Positions 1 through 5,352 of a DNA stretch of 6,684 bases are shown here, piece after piece (the first letter of the stretch is position 1; each line of letters starts with the position of its first letter). The notes beneath the pieces were generated by a model. That model saw only the letters and a list, made by a program, of their open reading frames with translations, searched no databases and was not told where the DNA came from. The DNA lies in the NCBI RefSeq assembly GCF_030271215.1, contig NZ_JASNGB010000130.1, positions 1 to 6,684 of the forward strand, read 5' to 3'. The stretch is from Deinococcus rhizophilus (GTDB lineage Bacteria > Deinococcota > Deinococci > Deinococcales > Deinococcaceae). The position numbers and the translations under genes were made by a program.

Positions 1-1
1 G

Positions 2-52
2 GACGCCACGCTCGGCGCCGGGGACGGGCGGGCGCGGCGGGTGGTGCCGTAG
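2..52 (+). CDS. Possible C-terminal end of a gene entering from the left
   Basis: Reading from base 2, a frame runs for 16 codons to a TAG at 50-52 and would encode a tail ending in RARRVVP. All 16 codons end in G or C, which matches real genes here, but such a short stretch in very GC-rich DNA can be open by chance. It would be convergent with the HD-GYP gene, with 37 bases between the two stops. No domain can be recognised and the product is unknown. The other plus-strand frames are also open here, so the call is tentative. Confidence 0.3.
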   Translation, partial: DATLGAGDGRARRVVP

Positions 53-89
53 GGTCCTGGCCCCCCCCGCTCAGCTCCTCAGCCGCCGT

Positions 90-1244
90 TCACCGCGCCG
101 TCCCCAGCGTCCCCAGCGTCCCCCCGGCCAGCACGGCGATGAACGCCTCCACATAGGCCGGATCGAACTGGCGCCCGGCCTGGGCCCGCAGTTCGGCCAC
201 CGCCTCCCCGTGGGGCCAGGCCGCCTTGTAGGGGCGGGAGCTGGTCAGGGCGTCGTACACGTCGCACAGGGCAAAGAGGCGCCCGCCGGGGCTGATGGCC
301 TCCCCGGCCTTGCCTGCCGGGTAGCCTGACCCGTCCCAGCGCTCGTGGTGGTCGGCGATCACGGCGAGTGCTCCCGGCGGCAGAAAGGTCAGCGCCCCGG
401 CAAAGGCGACCCCGGCTTGCACGTGCGAGCGCATGGTGAGCCACTCTTCCGGGGTGAAGCGGCCGGGCTTGAGCAGCACCGCGTCGGGAATGGCGATCTT
501 GCCGATGTCGTGCAGGTACGCGCCCCACTTCAGGGCCTGCTGGTCTTCCTCGCTCCAGCCCTGGGCGGCGGCGAAGCGCAGGGCCAGGGCCGTGACCCGG
601 TCGGTGTGGCCCTGGGTCTCGCCGTCGCGGGCCTCCAGCGCCAGCCCCAGCGCCCGCAGGGCGGCCTCGCGGGCCTCGCTGGCCTGCTCCTCGGCGGCGA
701 GGCGCCCGGCGAGCGAGGCGATGGTGCCCGAGATCAGGCTGAACAGCGCGGCCTCGCCCGGTTGCCACACGTGGGGCTCAAAGGTGTGCATCAGGAAGGC
801 GCCCAGCAGGTGCCCGTCTCCCCGGCGCACCGGGGCCGCCGCGAGGCTGGCGACGCCCAGCTCCGGAAAGCCCGCCGTGCGCGGGTCGCGGGCGGTGTCG
901 TCGAAGAACAGCGGGCCGTGAGTGCCCTCCAGCGCCCGCAGCAGCGGCGTCTGGGCAGGCAGGCCGTGCGCGGCGACGGCGGCCATGCCCTCGGTCGACG
1001 GCATCTCGCCCGTGGCTGCCCGGACGTGGTAGTTCAGCGTCCCGCCGCCCGTCTGGAAGTAGGCCGAGCCCACGGCGGCCGTCTCCCGCACAAGCTGCTC
1101 CAGGGTCGGGGTCACCCCCGCTGCGAGGTCCCCGGCCCCCAGCGCGAGGCGGGTCAGCGAGACGATGACTTCGGCGGTCTGCGCCCGGTCGTGCAGGCGT
1201 GAGGCGGGTTCCGTGGGGGCGGAGGCAGAGGCGGGAACAGTCAT
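90..1244 (-). CDS. GAF domain plus HD-GYP cyclic-di-GMP phosphodiesterase
   Basis: This 384-residue cytoplasmic protein should hydrolyse the second messenger cyclic-di-GMP to pGpG or GMP, the known activity of HD-GYP proteins. Residues about 24-180 resemble a GAF sensor domain, including a late segment with FFDDTARDPR and a following APVRRGDGHLLGAF strand pattern. After a short helical linker (about 181-200), the HD-GYP domain fills about 200-370. It shows E209 and H213 (ETQGHTDRV), the HD pair H245-D246 in HDIGK, H274 (MRSH), the HHERWDGSGYP signature at 299-309 and D328 in CDVYDAL. These are the expected metal ligands plus the GYP motif, so the enzyme looks intact. There is no receiver domain, so input probably comes through the GAF domain; its ligand is unknown. 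The ATG at 1244 lies 7 nt after a TAGCCT -10 box, suggesting a leaderless mRNA. The gene diverges from the permease gene. Confidence 0.92.
   Translation of the reverse strand: MTVPASASAPTEPASRLHDRAQTAEVIVSLTRLALGAGDLAAGVTPTLEQLVRETAAVGSAYFQTGGGTLNYHVRAATGEMPSTEGMAAVAAHGLPAQTPLLRALEGTHGPLFFDDTARDPRTAGFPELGVASLAAAPVRRGDGHLLGAFLMHTFEPHVWQPGEAALFSLISGTIASLAGRLAAEEQASEAREAALRALGLALEARDGETQGHTDRVTALALRFAAAQGWSEEDQQALKWGAYLHDIGKIAIPDAVLLKPGRFTPEEWLTMRSHVQAGVAFAGALTFLPPGALAVIADHHERWDGSGYPAGKAGEAISPGGRLFALCDVYDALTSSRPYKAAWPHGEAVAELRAQAGRQFDPAYVEAFIAVLAGGTLGTLGTAR
100..126. repeat. 9-bp tandem repeat in the 3' end of the HD-GYP gene
   Basis: The 9-mer GTCCCCAGC occurs at 100-108 and 109-117 and is followed by a degenerate third copy at 118-126. 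It encodes the repeating Gly-Thr-Leu tail (GTLGTLGT) just before the stop of the HD-GYP protein, after the catalytic domain. The unit is a multiple of three, so gain or loss of a copy would keep the frame. It probably arose by slippage and is unlikely to affect catalysis. Confidence 0.7.
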
Positions 1245-1251
1245 GCCCCCC

Positions 1252-1257
1252 AGGCTA
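1252..1257 (-). promoter_or_regulatory. -10 box of the HD-GYP gene, leaderless type
   Basis: On the minus strand TAGCCT (1257 down to 1252) fits the TANNNT -10 pattern. It is followed by 7 nt (GGGGGGC) and then the ATG at 1244, which would put the transcription start at or next to the A of the start codon. I see no good -35 hexamer at 16-18 bp; GACTTT at 1280-1275 is the best-placed but poor match. The G run before the ATG could instead act as a weak ribosome-binding site. Confidence 0.55.
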
Positions 1258-1286
1258 GGCGGGGGGGTCCGACAAAAGTCTCACGC

Positions 1287-1309
1287 GGGGCGGGAGGGGG
1301 GAAACGGGG
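1287..1309 (+). other. G-quadruplex-type motif in the divergent promoter region
   Basis: The plus strand carries G runs of 4, 3, 6 and 4 at 1287-1290, 1292-1294, 1296-1301 and 1306-1309, separated by loops of 1, 1 and 4 nt (C, A, AAAC). This meets the usual four-run G-quadruplex rule with very short loops. A further run of seven G lies at 1261-1267. The motif lies about 30 bp upstream of the HD-GYP -10 box and on the far side of the permease repeats. Formation in the cell is not shown by sequence, and G runs are expected more often at this base composition. Confidence 0.5.
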
Positions 1310-1323
1310 CCGGAACGTGTGCG

Positions 1324-1386
1324 CCCCGGTCCTGTGTCCTGTGCCCCCGGTCCTGTGCCCCCGGTCCTGTGCCCTGTGTCCCCGGT
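1324..1386. repeat. Nine-unit composite heptamer repeat upstream of the permease
   Basis: Sixty-three bases divide without gaps into nine 7-bp units of two kinds, A (CCCCGGT) and B (CCTGTGT or CCTGTGC). The order is A B B A B A B B A. The B units end in T, C, C, C, T, so the order of units reads the same from both ends. All four A units are identical, and the B units differ only in the last base. The block lies about 50 bp upstream of the permease -10 box. The long frame through it continues in phase into the permease gene, but the leaderless promoter argues that it is not translated. Tandem heptamers are known in some bacteria as slippage-prone repeats; the role here is unknown. Confidence 0.85.
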
Positions 1387-1411
1387 CCTGGCCACCTGGC
1401 CACCTGGCCAG
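1387..1411. repeat. Phased 8-bp repeat with three TGGCCA palindromes
   Basis: Directly after the heptamer block the sequence changes to an 8-bp period: CCTGGCC, ACCTGGCC, ACCTGGCC, then AG. The self-complementary hexamer TGGCCA therefore appears at 1389-1394, 1397-1402 and 1405-1410, exactly 8 bp apart. The last copy ends about 25 bp before the permease -10 box, overlapping or abutting the place of a -35 element. It could be a cluster of protein-binding sites, or a slippage product seeded by the last heptamer unit, which also begins CCTG. Confidence 0.7.
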
Positions 1412-1434
1412 TGGGCGGCGGGGCAGCGGGAGCC

Positions 1435-1440
1435 TACACT
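1435..1440 (+). promoter_or_regulatory. -10 box of the permease gene, leaderless type
   Basis: TACACT fits TANNNT and is followed by 7 nt (CCCCGCG) and the ATG at 1448. The expected transcription start falls on or beside the start codon. No Shine-Dalgarno sequence is well placed; the nearest purine run, GGGAG at 1428-1432, is about 15 nt away and sits on the -10 side. The hexamer 17 bp upstream (TGGGCG) is a poor -35 match. Confidence 0.6.
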
Positions 1441-1447
1441 CCCCGCG

Positions 1448-3631
1448 ATGAACCCCCTGCCTGCCCCCTCCGGCGCTTTCCGGCGCTGGTTTCTGGAGAC
1501 CGACACGCCCGGGCCGGAAGGCTTTTACGAGGGCGAGGAGGAGGTCCGGCAGGACCACCGCACCCAGCCCTGGTGGAAGGTGATGTGCCTGACCGGGGTG
1601 GATTACTTCTCCACGCTGGGCTACCAGCCGGGCATCGCAGCGCTGGCGGCGGGGGCGCTGGCCCCGGTCGCGACGCTGGTGCTGGTGCTCGTCACCCTCT
1701 TCGGCGCCCTGCCCATGTACCGCCGGGTCGCGGGCGAGAGTCCGCACGGGGACGGCAGCCTGTCGATGCTCGAACGGCTGCTGGCCTACTGGCCGGGCAA
1801 GTTGCTGGTGCTCTCGCTGCTGGGCTTCGTCGCCACCGGCTTCATCATCACCATCACGCTCTCGGCCGCCGACGCCACCGCGCACCTGCTGGAAACGCCG
1901 CTCTTGCGGGACCTGCTGGAAGGACAGCGGGTCGCGGTGACGCTGGGGCTGCTGGCCCTGCTGGGGGCCGTGTTCCTCAAGGGGTTCAGGGAAGCCGTCG
2001 GGCTGGCGGTGGGCATCGTGGCCGTCTACCTGGGGCTCAGCCTGGTGGTCGTGGGGCACGGGCTGGCGGAGGTGCTGGCCCGGCCCGAGCTGCTGGGCGG
2101 GTGGTGGGGGACACTGGGCGGCGCCCACCTCTCGCCGCTGGCGCTGGCGGGCGCCGCGCTGCTGGTCTTTCCGGCGCTGGCGCTGGGGCTCTCGGGCTTC
2201 GAGACGGGCGTGGTCGTGATGCCGCTGGTGCGCGGCGAGGCGGGAGACCGGCCGGAGAAACCGCTCGGCCGCATCCGCAACACCCGCAAGCTGCTGACCA
2301 CCGCCGCACTGGTCATGAGCGTGATGCTGCTGGGCTCCAGTCTAGTGACCACCCTGCTGATCCCCCGCCACGAGTTCTGGGCGGCGACCACGGTCACCAA
2401 GACCGTGAGCACGGCGGACCTGCGCTCGGGCCGCGCGGTGGCGAATGTGCCGCTCGACCACCCCACCCGCCCGCGCGAGGTCCACGCGCTGACGCTCCCT
2501 GCCGGGCGCACCGGGACCTACACGCTGGACGTGGACACGGTGGGGGGCCGGGTGCCCTTCACGGTGACCGTGACGCCGCAGGGCGGGGCTGCCAGCGTGA
2601 CCGTGCAGACGCCCCCCGGCAAGGCCAACGGCCGCGCCCTGGCCTACCTCGCGCACGAACGGCTGGGCGACGGCTTCGGCAGCGTGTACGACCTCGCCAC
2701 CATCCTGATCCTGTGGTTCGCGGGCGCGTCGGCGATGGCGGGGCTGCTCAACATCGTGCCGCGCTACCTGCCGCGCTACGGCATGGCGCCCGACTGGACG
2801 CGGGCGACCCGGCCGCTGGTGGTGCTGTTTACCGGGGTCAGCGCCGTGGTCACGGCCCTGTTCCGCGCCGACGTGGACGCGCAGGCGGGGGCCTACGCGA
2901 CGGGCGTGCTGGCGCTGATGACCTCGGCGGCGATCGCGGTCTTCCTGACCGAGCGGCGGCGGGGGCACCGGGGGGCGGCGGTCGTCTTCGCGCTGATCAG
3001 CGTCCTGTTCATCTACACCAGCGCCGTGACCGTGCGCGACCGCCCCGAGGGGCTGTGGATCGCCCTGCTGTTCGTCCTCGCCATCGTGCTGGTCAGCGCG
3101 GCGTCCCGCGTGCAGCGCAGCACCGAGCTGCGGGTGCAGAGCGTGGTGCTCGACGGGGAAGCGCAGCGGATGGTCCGGGACGTGGTCGCGCGGGGCCTGC
3201 CGCTGCGCCTGATCGCCAACCGCCTGAACGCGGGCGACGCCGAGGAATACCGCCTCAAGGCGCTGGAGGTGCGGCTGGAACACCACCTCGCGCCCGGAGA
3301 CGCGGCCCTCTTTCTGGAGGTGGCGGTCACCGACGCGAGCGAGTTCAGCGCGGCGGTCCCGGTGTGCGGGGTCCGGGTGGGGCCGCACGCCGTCCTGCGG
3401 GCGCGGGGCAGCAGCGTGCCCAACACGCTCGCCGCCGTGCTGCTGTGGATGCGCGACCACACCGGGGCACCCCCCCACGTCTACTTCGAGTGGAGCGAGA
3501 AGGGCCCCGCCCAGAACGCCCTGCGCTTTCTCCTCGCGGGCGAGGGCGACATTCCGCCGCTCACCCACGAGGTGCTGCGCGTGGCCGAGCCCGACGTGAC
3601 CCGGCGCCCGAGGGTCCATGTGGGAGGCTGA
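1448..3631 (+). CDS. APC-superfamily permease with C-terminal soluble domain
   Basis: This 727-residue integral inner-membrane protein belongs to the APC (amino acid/polyamine/organocation) transporter superfamily; the substrate, an amino acid or possibly potassium, cannot be told. A charged cytoplasmic N-terminus (1-43) leads into TM1 with the broken-helix motif [15 protein letters not shown] (50-64). Hydrophobic segments follow at about 68-90, 118-140, 161-180, 183-203, 228-250, 282-305, 412-435, 455-472, 482-500, 508-525 and 535-552. [15 protein letters not shown] segment after TM2 (91-104) resembles the loop of related carriers. Residues about 312-390 form an extra polar, Thr/Val-rich loop. 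Residues about 553-727 are a soluble domain ending in RRPRVHVGG, which I recall as a recurrent tail of this permease group. The ATG at 1448 was chosen over an in-frame GTG at 1319 because of the -10 box 7 nt upstream and because translation from 1319 would run through tandem repeats. Confidence 0.85.
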   Translation: MNPLPAPSGAFRRWFLETDTPGPEGFYEGEEEVRQDHRTQPWWKVMCLTGVDYFSTLGYQPGIAALAAGALAPVATLVLVLVTLFGALPMYRRVAGESPHGDGSLSMLERLLAYWPGKLLVLSLLGFVATGFIITITLSAADATAHLLETPLLRDLLEGQRVAVTLGLLALLGAVFLKGFREAVGLAVGIVAVYLGLSLVVVGHGLAEVLARPELLGGWWGTLGGAHLSPLALAGAALLVFPALALGLSGFETGVVVMPLVRGEAGDRPEKPLGRIRNTRKLLTTAALVMSVMLLGSSLVTTLLIPRHEFWAATTVTKTVSTADLRSGRAVANVPLDHPTRPREVHALTLPAGRTGTYTLDVDTVGGRVPFTVTVTPQGGAASVTVQTPPGKANGRALAYLAHERLGDGFGSVYDLATILILWFAGASAMAGLLNIVPRYLPRYGMAPDWTRATRPLVVLFTGVSAVVTALFRADVDAQAGAYATGVLALMTSAAIAVFLTERRRGHRGAAVVFALISVLFIYTSAVTVRDRPEGLWIALLFVLAIVLVSAASRVQRSTELRVQSVVLDGEAQRMVRDVVARGLPLRLIANRLNAGDAEEYRLKALEVRLEHHLAPGDAALFLEVAVTDASEFSAAVPVCGVRVGPHAVLRARGSSVPNTLAAVLLWMRDHTGAPPHVYFEWSEKGPAQNALRFLLAGEGDIPPLTHEVLRVAEPDVTRRPRVHVGG

Positions 3632-3639
3632 CGGGCCGT

Positions 3640-3688
3640 CCTGCTGATAGCCCACCTGCTCTCCCCCGGTGTGGGCGGGATGAGCAGG
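3640..3688 (+). terminator. Two-part hairpin after the permease gene
   Basis: Nine bases after the permease stop, CCTGCT (3640-3645) pairs with AGCAGG (3683-3688). Inside it, GCCCAC (3650-3655) pairs with GTGGGC (3671-3676) around a 15-nt loop. The two stems are separated by a 4/6 internal loop. The position suits transcript termination or 3'-end protection, but no T run follows, so this is not a classical intrinsic terminator. Confidence 0.45.
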
Positions 3689-3701
3689 GCCGCAGGTTTG
3701 T

Positions 3702-3734
3702 GGCCACATGTGCGCCGCGTGATCACAGGTGGCC
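3702..3734 (+). other. Hairpin in the permease-protease intergenic region
   Basis: GGCCAC (3702-3707) pairs with GTGGCC (3729-3734). After one A/G mismatch, TGTG (3709-3712) pairs with CACA (3724-3727) around an 11-nt loop. It lies 14 nt after the preceding hairpin and could act with it as a second terminator arm, or be a separate RNA element or protein site. No T run follows. Confidence 0.4.
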
Positions 3735-3843
3735 TGCTACCGTGCAGTGGGGGGGAAACTGCTCCTGATTGTGCTGCCCCCGATTATGCGCCCGTTCCCG
3801 TCGCCGCCGTACCCGGAGGCGGAGTGCTGGCTCTCCCCCCCAC

Positions 3844-3859
3844 GGCTCCCCCCGGAGCC
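3844..3859 (+). other. Tight GGCTCC-CCCC-GGAGCC hairpin upstream of the protease promoter
   Basis: GGCTCC (3844-3849) and GGAGCC (3854-3859) are perfect complements around a CCCC tetraloop. The element is about 40 bp upstream of the proposed protease -10 box. It may be the remaining arm of upstream transcription control or a protein-binding palindrome. At this base composition a 6-bp palindrome can occur by chance. Confidence 0.3.
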
Positions 3860-3881
3860 TGAAGGCGCGGCGCACTCCCAG

Positions 3882-3898
3882 ACCCGGACCCGCCGGGT
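3882..3898. promoter_or_regulatory. Operator-like palindrome abutting the protease -10 box
   Basis: ACCCGG, a 5-bp spacer (ACCCG) and CCGGGT make a perfect 6+5+6 inverted repeat of 17 bp. Its right end touches the TAGGAT hexamer at 3899, so it would fill the spacer between the -35 and -10 positions. A dimeric repressor bound here would block RNA polymerase. Which regulator might bind is unknown, and the site depends on the -10 call being right. Confidence 0.4.
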
Positions 3899-3904
3899 TA
3901 GGAT
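3899..3904 (+). promoter_or_regulatory. Candidate -10 box of the S8 protease gene
   Basis: TAGGAT fits TANNNT and would give a transcript beginning near 3911 with a leader of about 40 nt that contains the Shine-Dalgarno site. There is no good -35 match. An alternative -35-like TTGACT at 3918-3923 has no -10 hexamer at the right distance and was not preferred. The leader holds a TGAGAA (3907-3912) / TTCTCA (3935-3940) inverted repeat. Confidence 0.4.
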
Positions 3905-3941
3905 TCTGAGAAGCAGATTGACTTTCCCGGTCGATTCTCAC

Positions 3942-3946
3942 GGAGG
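3942..3946 (+). promoter_or_regulatory. Shine-Dalgarno site of the S8 protease gene
   Basis: GGAGG lies 5 nt before the ATG at 3952, a strong and well-placed ribosome-binding site. It fixes the start of the protease and contrasts with the other three main genes, which appear leaderless. Confidence 0.8.
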
Positions 3947-3951
3947 TTGTT

Positions 3952-5244
3952 ATGGTTAGAGGCTCTCCCACCGCTCTGCTGGTCCTCTCCGCGCTGGCCC
4001 TGGCTGGTTGCTCGCAGCAGGAGCCTGCGGCCACCGCGCCCCAGGCGGCGGCCCGGCCCAGCCACGTCATGCAGGTTCCCGTCGCTGCCGGGGTCACCCG
4101 TGAACAGGTGGAGGCTGCCTACGGCGCCCCGGTGCTGATGTTCGGCGAGGGCCAGGGCTACGCCGTGCTGGGCCTCTCGGCGGCGCAGGCGAGCGGCTCG
4201 GGGCTGCGGGCGCTGAACCTGGCAGGGACTCCCGAGAGCAACCTGGGGGTCTTCTCGGCGGGCATGACCGCCACGGTGCAGGGCCGGTCCATCTGGATCC
4301 GGGGCGACCTGGGAGGCTGGACGGCCGAGGGCCGGTCCATCTGGATCCGGGGGCAGTACGACCTGATTCCCGAGAATTCCCTGAACTTCCAGACCATCCG
4401 GCTGGAACAGGCGCACGCCCTGGCGCCCAAGCTGGGGCAGGGGGTCAAGGTCGCCGTGATCGACACCGGTGTGGACCTGGAGCATCCGGCCTTTGCCGGG
4501 TCGCTGGCCCCGGCCGAGGAATGGCGCGACTTCCACTCGGCAGACGCCTCCCCCGACGAGGAAGGCGTGCTGGGCGAGGGCGGCTACGGCCACGGTACGG
4601 GGGTGGCGGGGATCGTGCTGCAGGTCGCGCCCCGGGCGACCATCCTGCCGCTGCGGGTGCTGGGGCCGGACGGCTCCGGGGACGTGCTGCACGTGGCGCA
4701 GGCCATCGACTGGGCGGTGGCCAGGGGAGCGCAGATCATCAACCTCAGCCTGGGCAGCGACCAGCGCTCGCCCACCGTGCAAGACGCGGTCAAGCGGGCA
4801 ACCGAGCGCGGCGTCCTGGTGGTGGCGGCGGCGGGGAACGACAACCGGCCCAGGATCGCCTACCCCGCCCAGGACATGGCCTCCGGCGGCGCGGGCGAGC
4901 GCAGCCTGAGCGTGGGCAGCGTCAGCACCGGCTGGCTCAAGTCGCCTTTTTCCAACTACAGCCCCAACCTCGAGATGGTCGCCCTGGGTGAGAATGTCTA
5001 CACCCCTGGCCCCGACGGCATGCTGGTGTCGTGGAGCGGCACGTCGATGGCCACCCCGATGGCCGTGGGCGGGCTGGCCCTGGCCCTCGCGCAGGGCACG
5101 GGCGTGCCCCTCAAGGACATCACCAAGAAGATGGCCGAGAAGGCCCACGACGTCTACAACAACGGCATGAACGCCCCCTACAAGGACAGGCTGGGCAAGA
5201 AGGGCCTGCTGAACCTCGAGGCGTTCCTCGAAGACGTGCTGTAA
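3952..5244 (+). CDS. Subtilisin-like (S8 family) serine protease, secreted lipoprotein
   Basis: This 430-residue endopeptidase has a lipoprotein signal: a short charged start, a hydrophobic core (about 8-17) and lipobox LAGC with C20 as the probable lipidated first mature residue. It should therefore be anchored outside the cytoplasm. Residues about 40-100 look like a fervidolysin-type propeptide (EQVEAAYGAPVLMF). The catalytic domain starts near 160. The triad is visible as D171 (VAVIDTGVD), H214 (GYGHGTGVAG) and S365 (SGTSMATPM), with oxyanion-hole N296 in AAGND. All key residues are present, so activity is expected. Just before the catalytic domain an exact octapeptide GRSIWIRG occurs twice (111-118 and 127-134), encoded by an exact 25-bp DNA repeat. 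The start is set by GGAGG 5 nt upstream. It follows the permease gene by 320 bp and appears to have its own promoter. Probable role is extracellular protein breakdown; the target is unknown. Confidence 0.92.
   Translation: MVRGSPTALLVLSALALAGCSQQEPAATAPQAAARPSHVMQVPVAAGVTREQVEAAYGAPVLMFGEGQGYAVLGLSAAQASGSGLRALNLAGTPESNLGVFSAGMTATVQGRSIWIRGDLGGWTAEGRSIWIRGQYDLIPENSLNFQTIRLEQAHALAPKLGQGVKVAVIDTGVDLEHPAFAGSLAPAEEWRDFHSADASPDEEGVLGEGGYGHGTGVAGIVLQVAPRATILPLRVLGPDGSGDVLHVAQAIDWAVARGAQIINLSLGSDQRSPTVQDAVKRATERGVLVVAAAGNDNRPRIAYPAQDMASGGAGERSLSVGSVSTGWLKSPFSNYSPNLEMVALGENVYTPGPDGMLVSWSGTSMATPMAVGGLALALAQGTGVPLKDITKKMAEKAHDVYNNGMNAPYKDRLGKKGLLNLEAFLEDVL
4280..4352. repeat. Exact 25-bp direct repeat inside the protease gene
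   Basis: Bases 4280-4304 and 4328-4352 are identical over 25 bp and start 48 bp (16 codons) apart, so they stay in frame. Each encodes GRSIWIRG, and the spacer encodes DLGGWTAE. Identity at third codon positions suggests a fairly recent duplication or gene-conversion-like homogenisation. The repeat lies between the propeptide-like part and the catalytic domain. Recombination between the copies would remove exactly 16 residues without a frameshift. Confidence 0.85.
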
Positions 5245-5262
5245 CCGCCGCGCCTCCTGAGT

Positions 5263-5302
5263 GCCCGGCCGCCTCGCCGTTTCCGACCGCAGGCGGCTGG
5301 GC
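5263..5302 (+). terminator. Strong hairpin after the protease gene
   Basis: Bases 5263-5274 pair with 5291-5302 in a 12-bp stem with one G-T wobble (5267 with 5298) around a 16-nt loop. It starts 18 nt after the TAA stop. No T run follows. A competing stem, GACCGC (5285-5290) with GCGGTC (5301-5306) around a 10-nt loop, shares bases and excludes the first. Most likely it ends or protects the protease mRNA. Confidence 0.5.
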
Positions 5303-5339
5303 GGTCGTGCGCTGTAAGAGTCCTGAGACGAGCGTCCGC

Positions 5340-5345
5340 TACCCT
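5340..5345 (+). promoter_or_regulatory. -10 box of the TPR gene, leaderless type
   Basis: TACCCT fits TANNNT and is followed by 7 nt (GAGCGGT) and a GTG at 5353 in the TPR reading frame. The expected transcription start coincides with the start codon. There is no Shine-Dalgarno sequence at the proper distance and no clear -35 element. Confidence 0.6.
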
Positions 5346-5352
5346 GAGCGGT

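Noticed and set aside
345..1202. 285-codon plus-strand frame opposite the HD-GYP gene
   Set aside because: The opposite strand carries a full set of HD-GYP catalytic residues; this frame has none and is compositionally biased.
1324..1411. CRISPR array
   Set aside because: The repeats are only 7-8 bp with no unique spacers, so they are simple tandem repeats.
1319..1447. Longer N-terminus for the permease from GTG 1319
   Set aside because: The extension would be translated from tandem repeats into a Pro/Cys-rich segment, and the -10 box 7 nt before ATG 1448 marks a better start.
2342..3709. 455-codon minus-strand frame opposite the permease
   Set aside because: It is a His/Gln/Arg/Gly-rich antisense shadow without motifs or a start signal.
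1165..3768. 867-codon plus-strand frame overlapping the permease in another phase
   Set aside because: The translation is mostly Gly, Ala, Arg and Pro with no domains, while the overlapping frame encodes a convincing membrane protein.
3918..3923. TTGACT as the -35 box of the protease promoter
   Set aside because: There is no TANNNT hexamer 16-18 bp downstream; that position is occupied by the Shine-Dalgarno site.
3899..3951. Radiation/desiccation response motif upstream of the protease
   Set aside because: The A/T-rich palindromic motif known for Deinococcus damage-response genes is not present; the palindrome found here is GC-rich and different.
3729..3959. Small plus-strand frame (76 codons) between permease and protease, with a TACCGT hexamer nearby
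   Set aside because: It is Pro-rich, begins inside a hairpin, overlaps the protease start by 8 bases and lacks a properly spaced start signal. GC3 is fairly high at first but falls in the last third.
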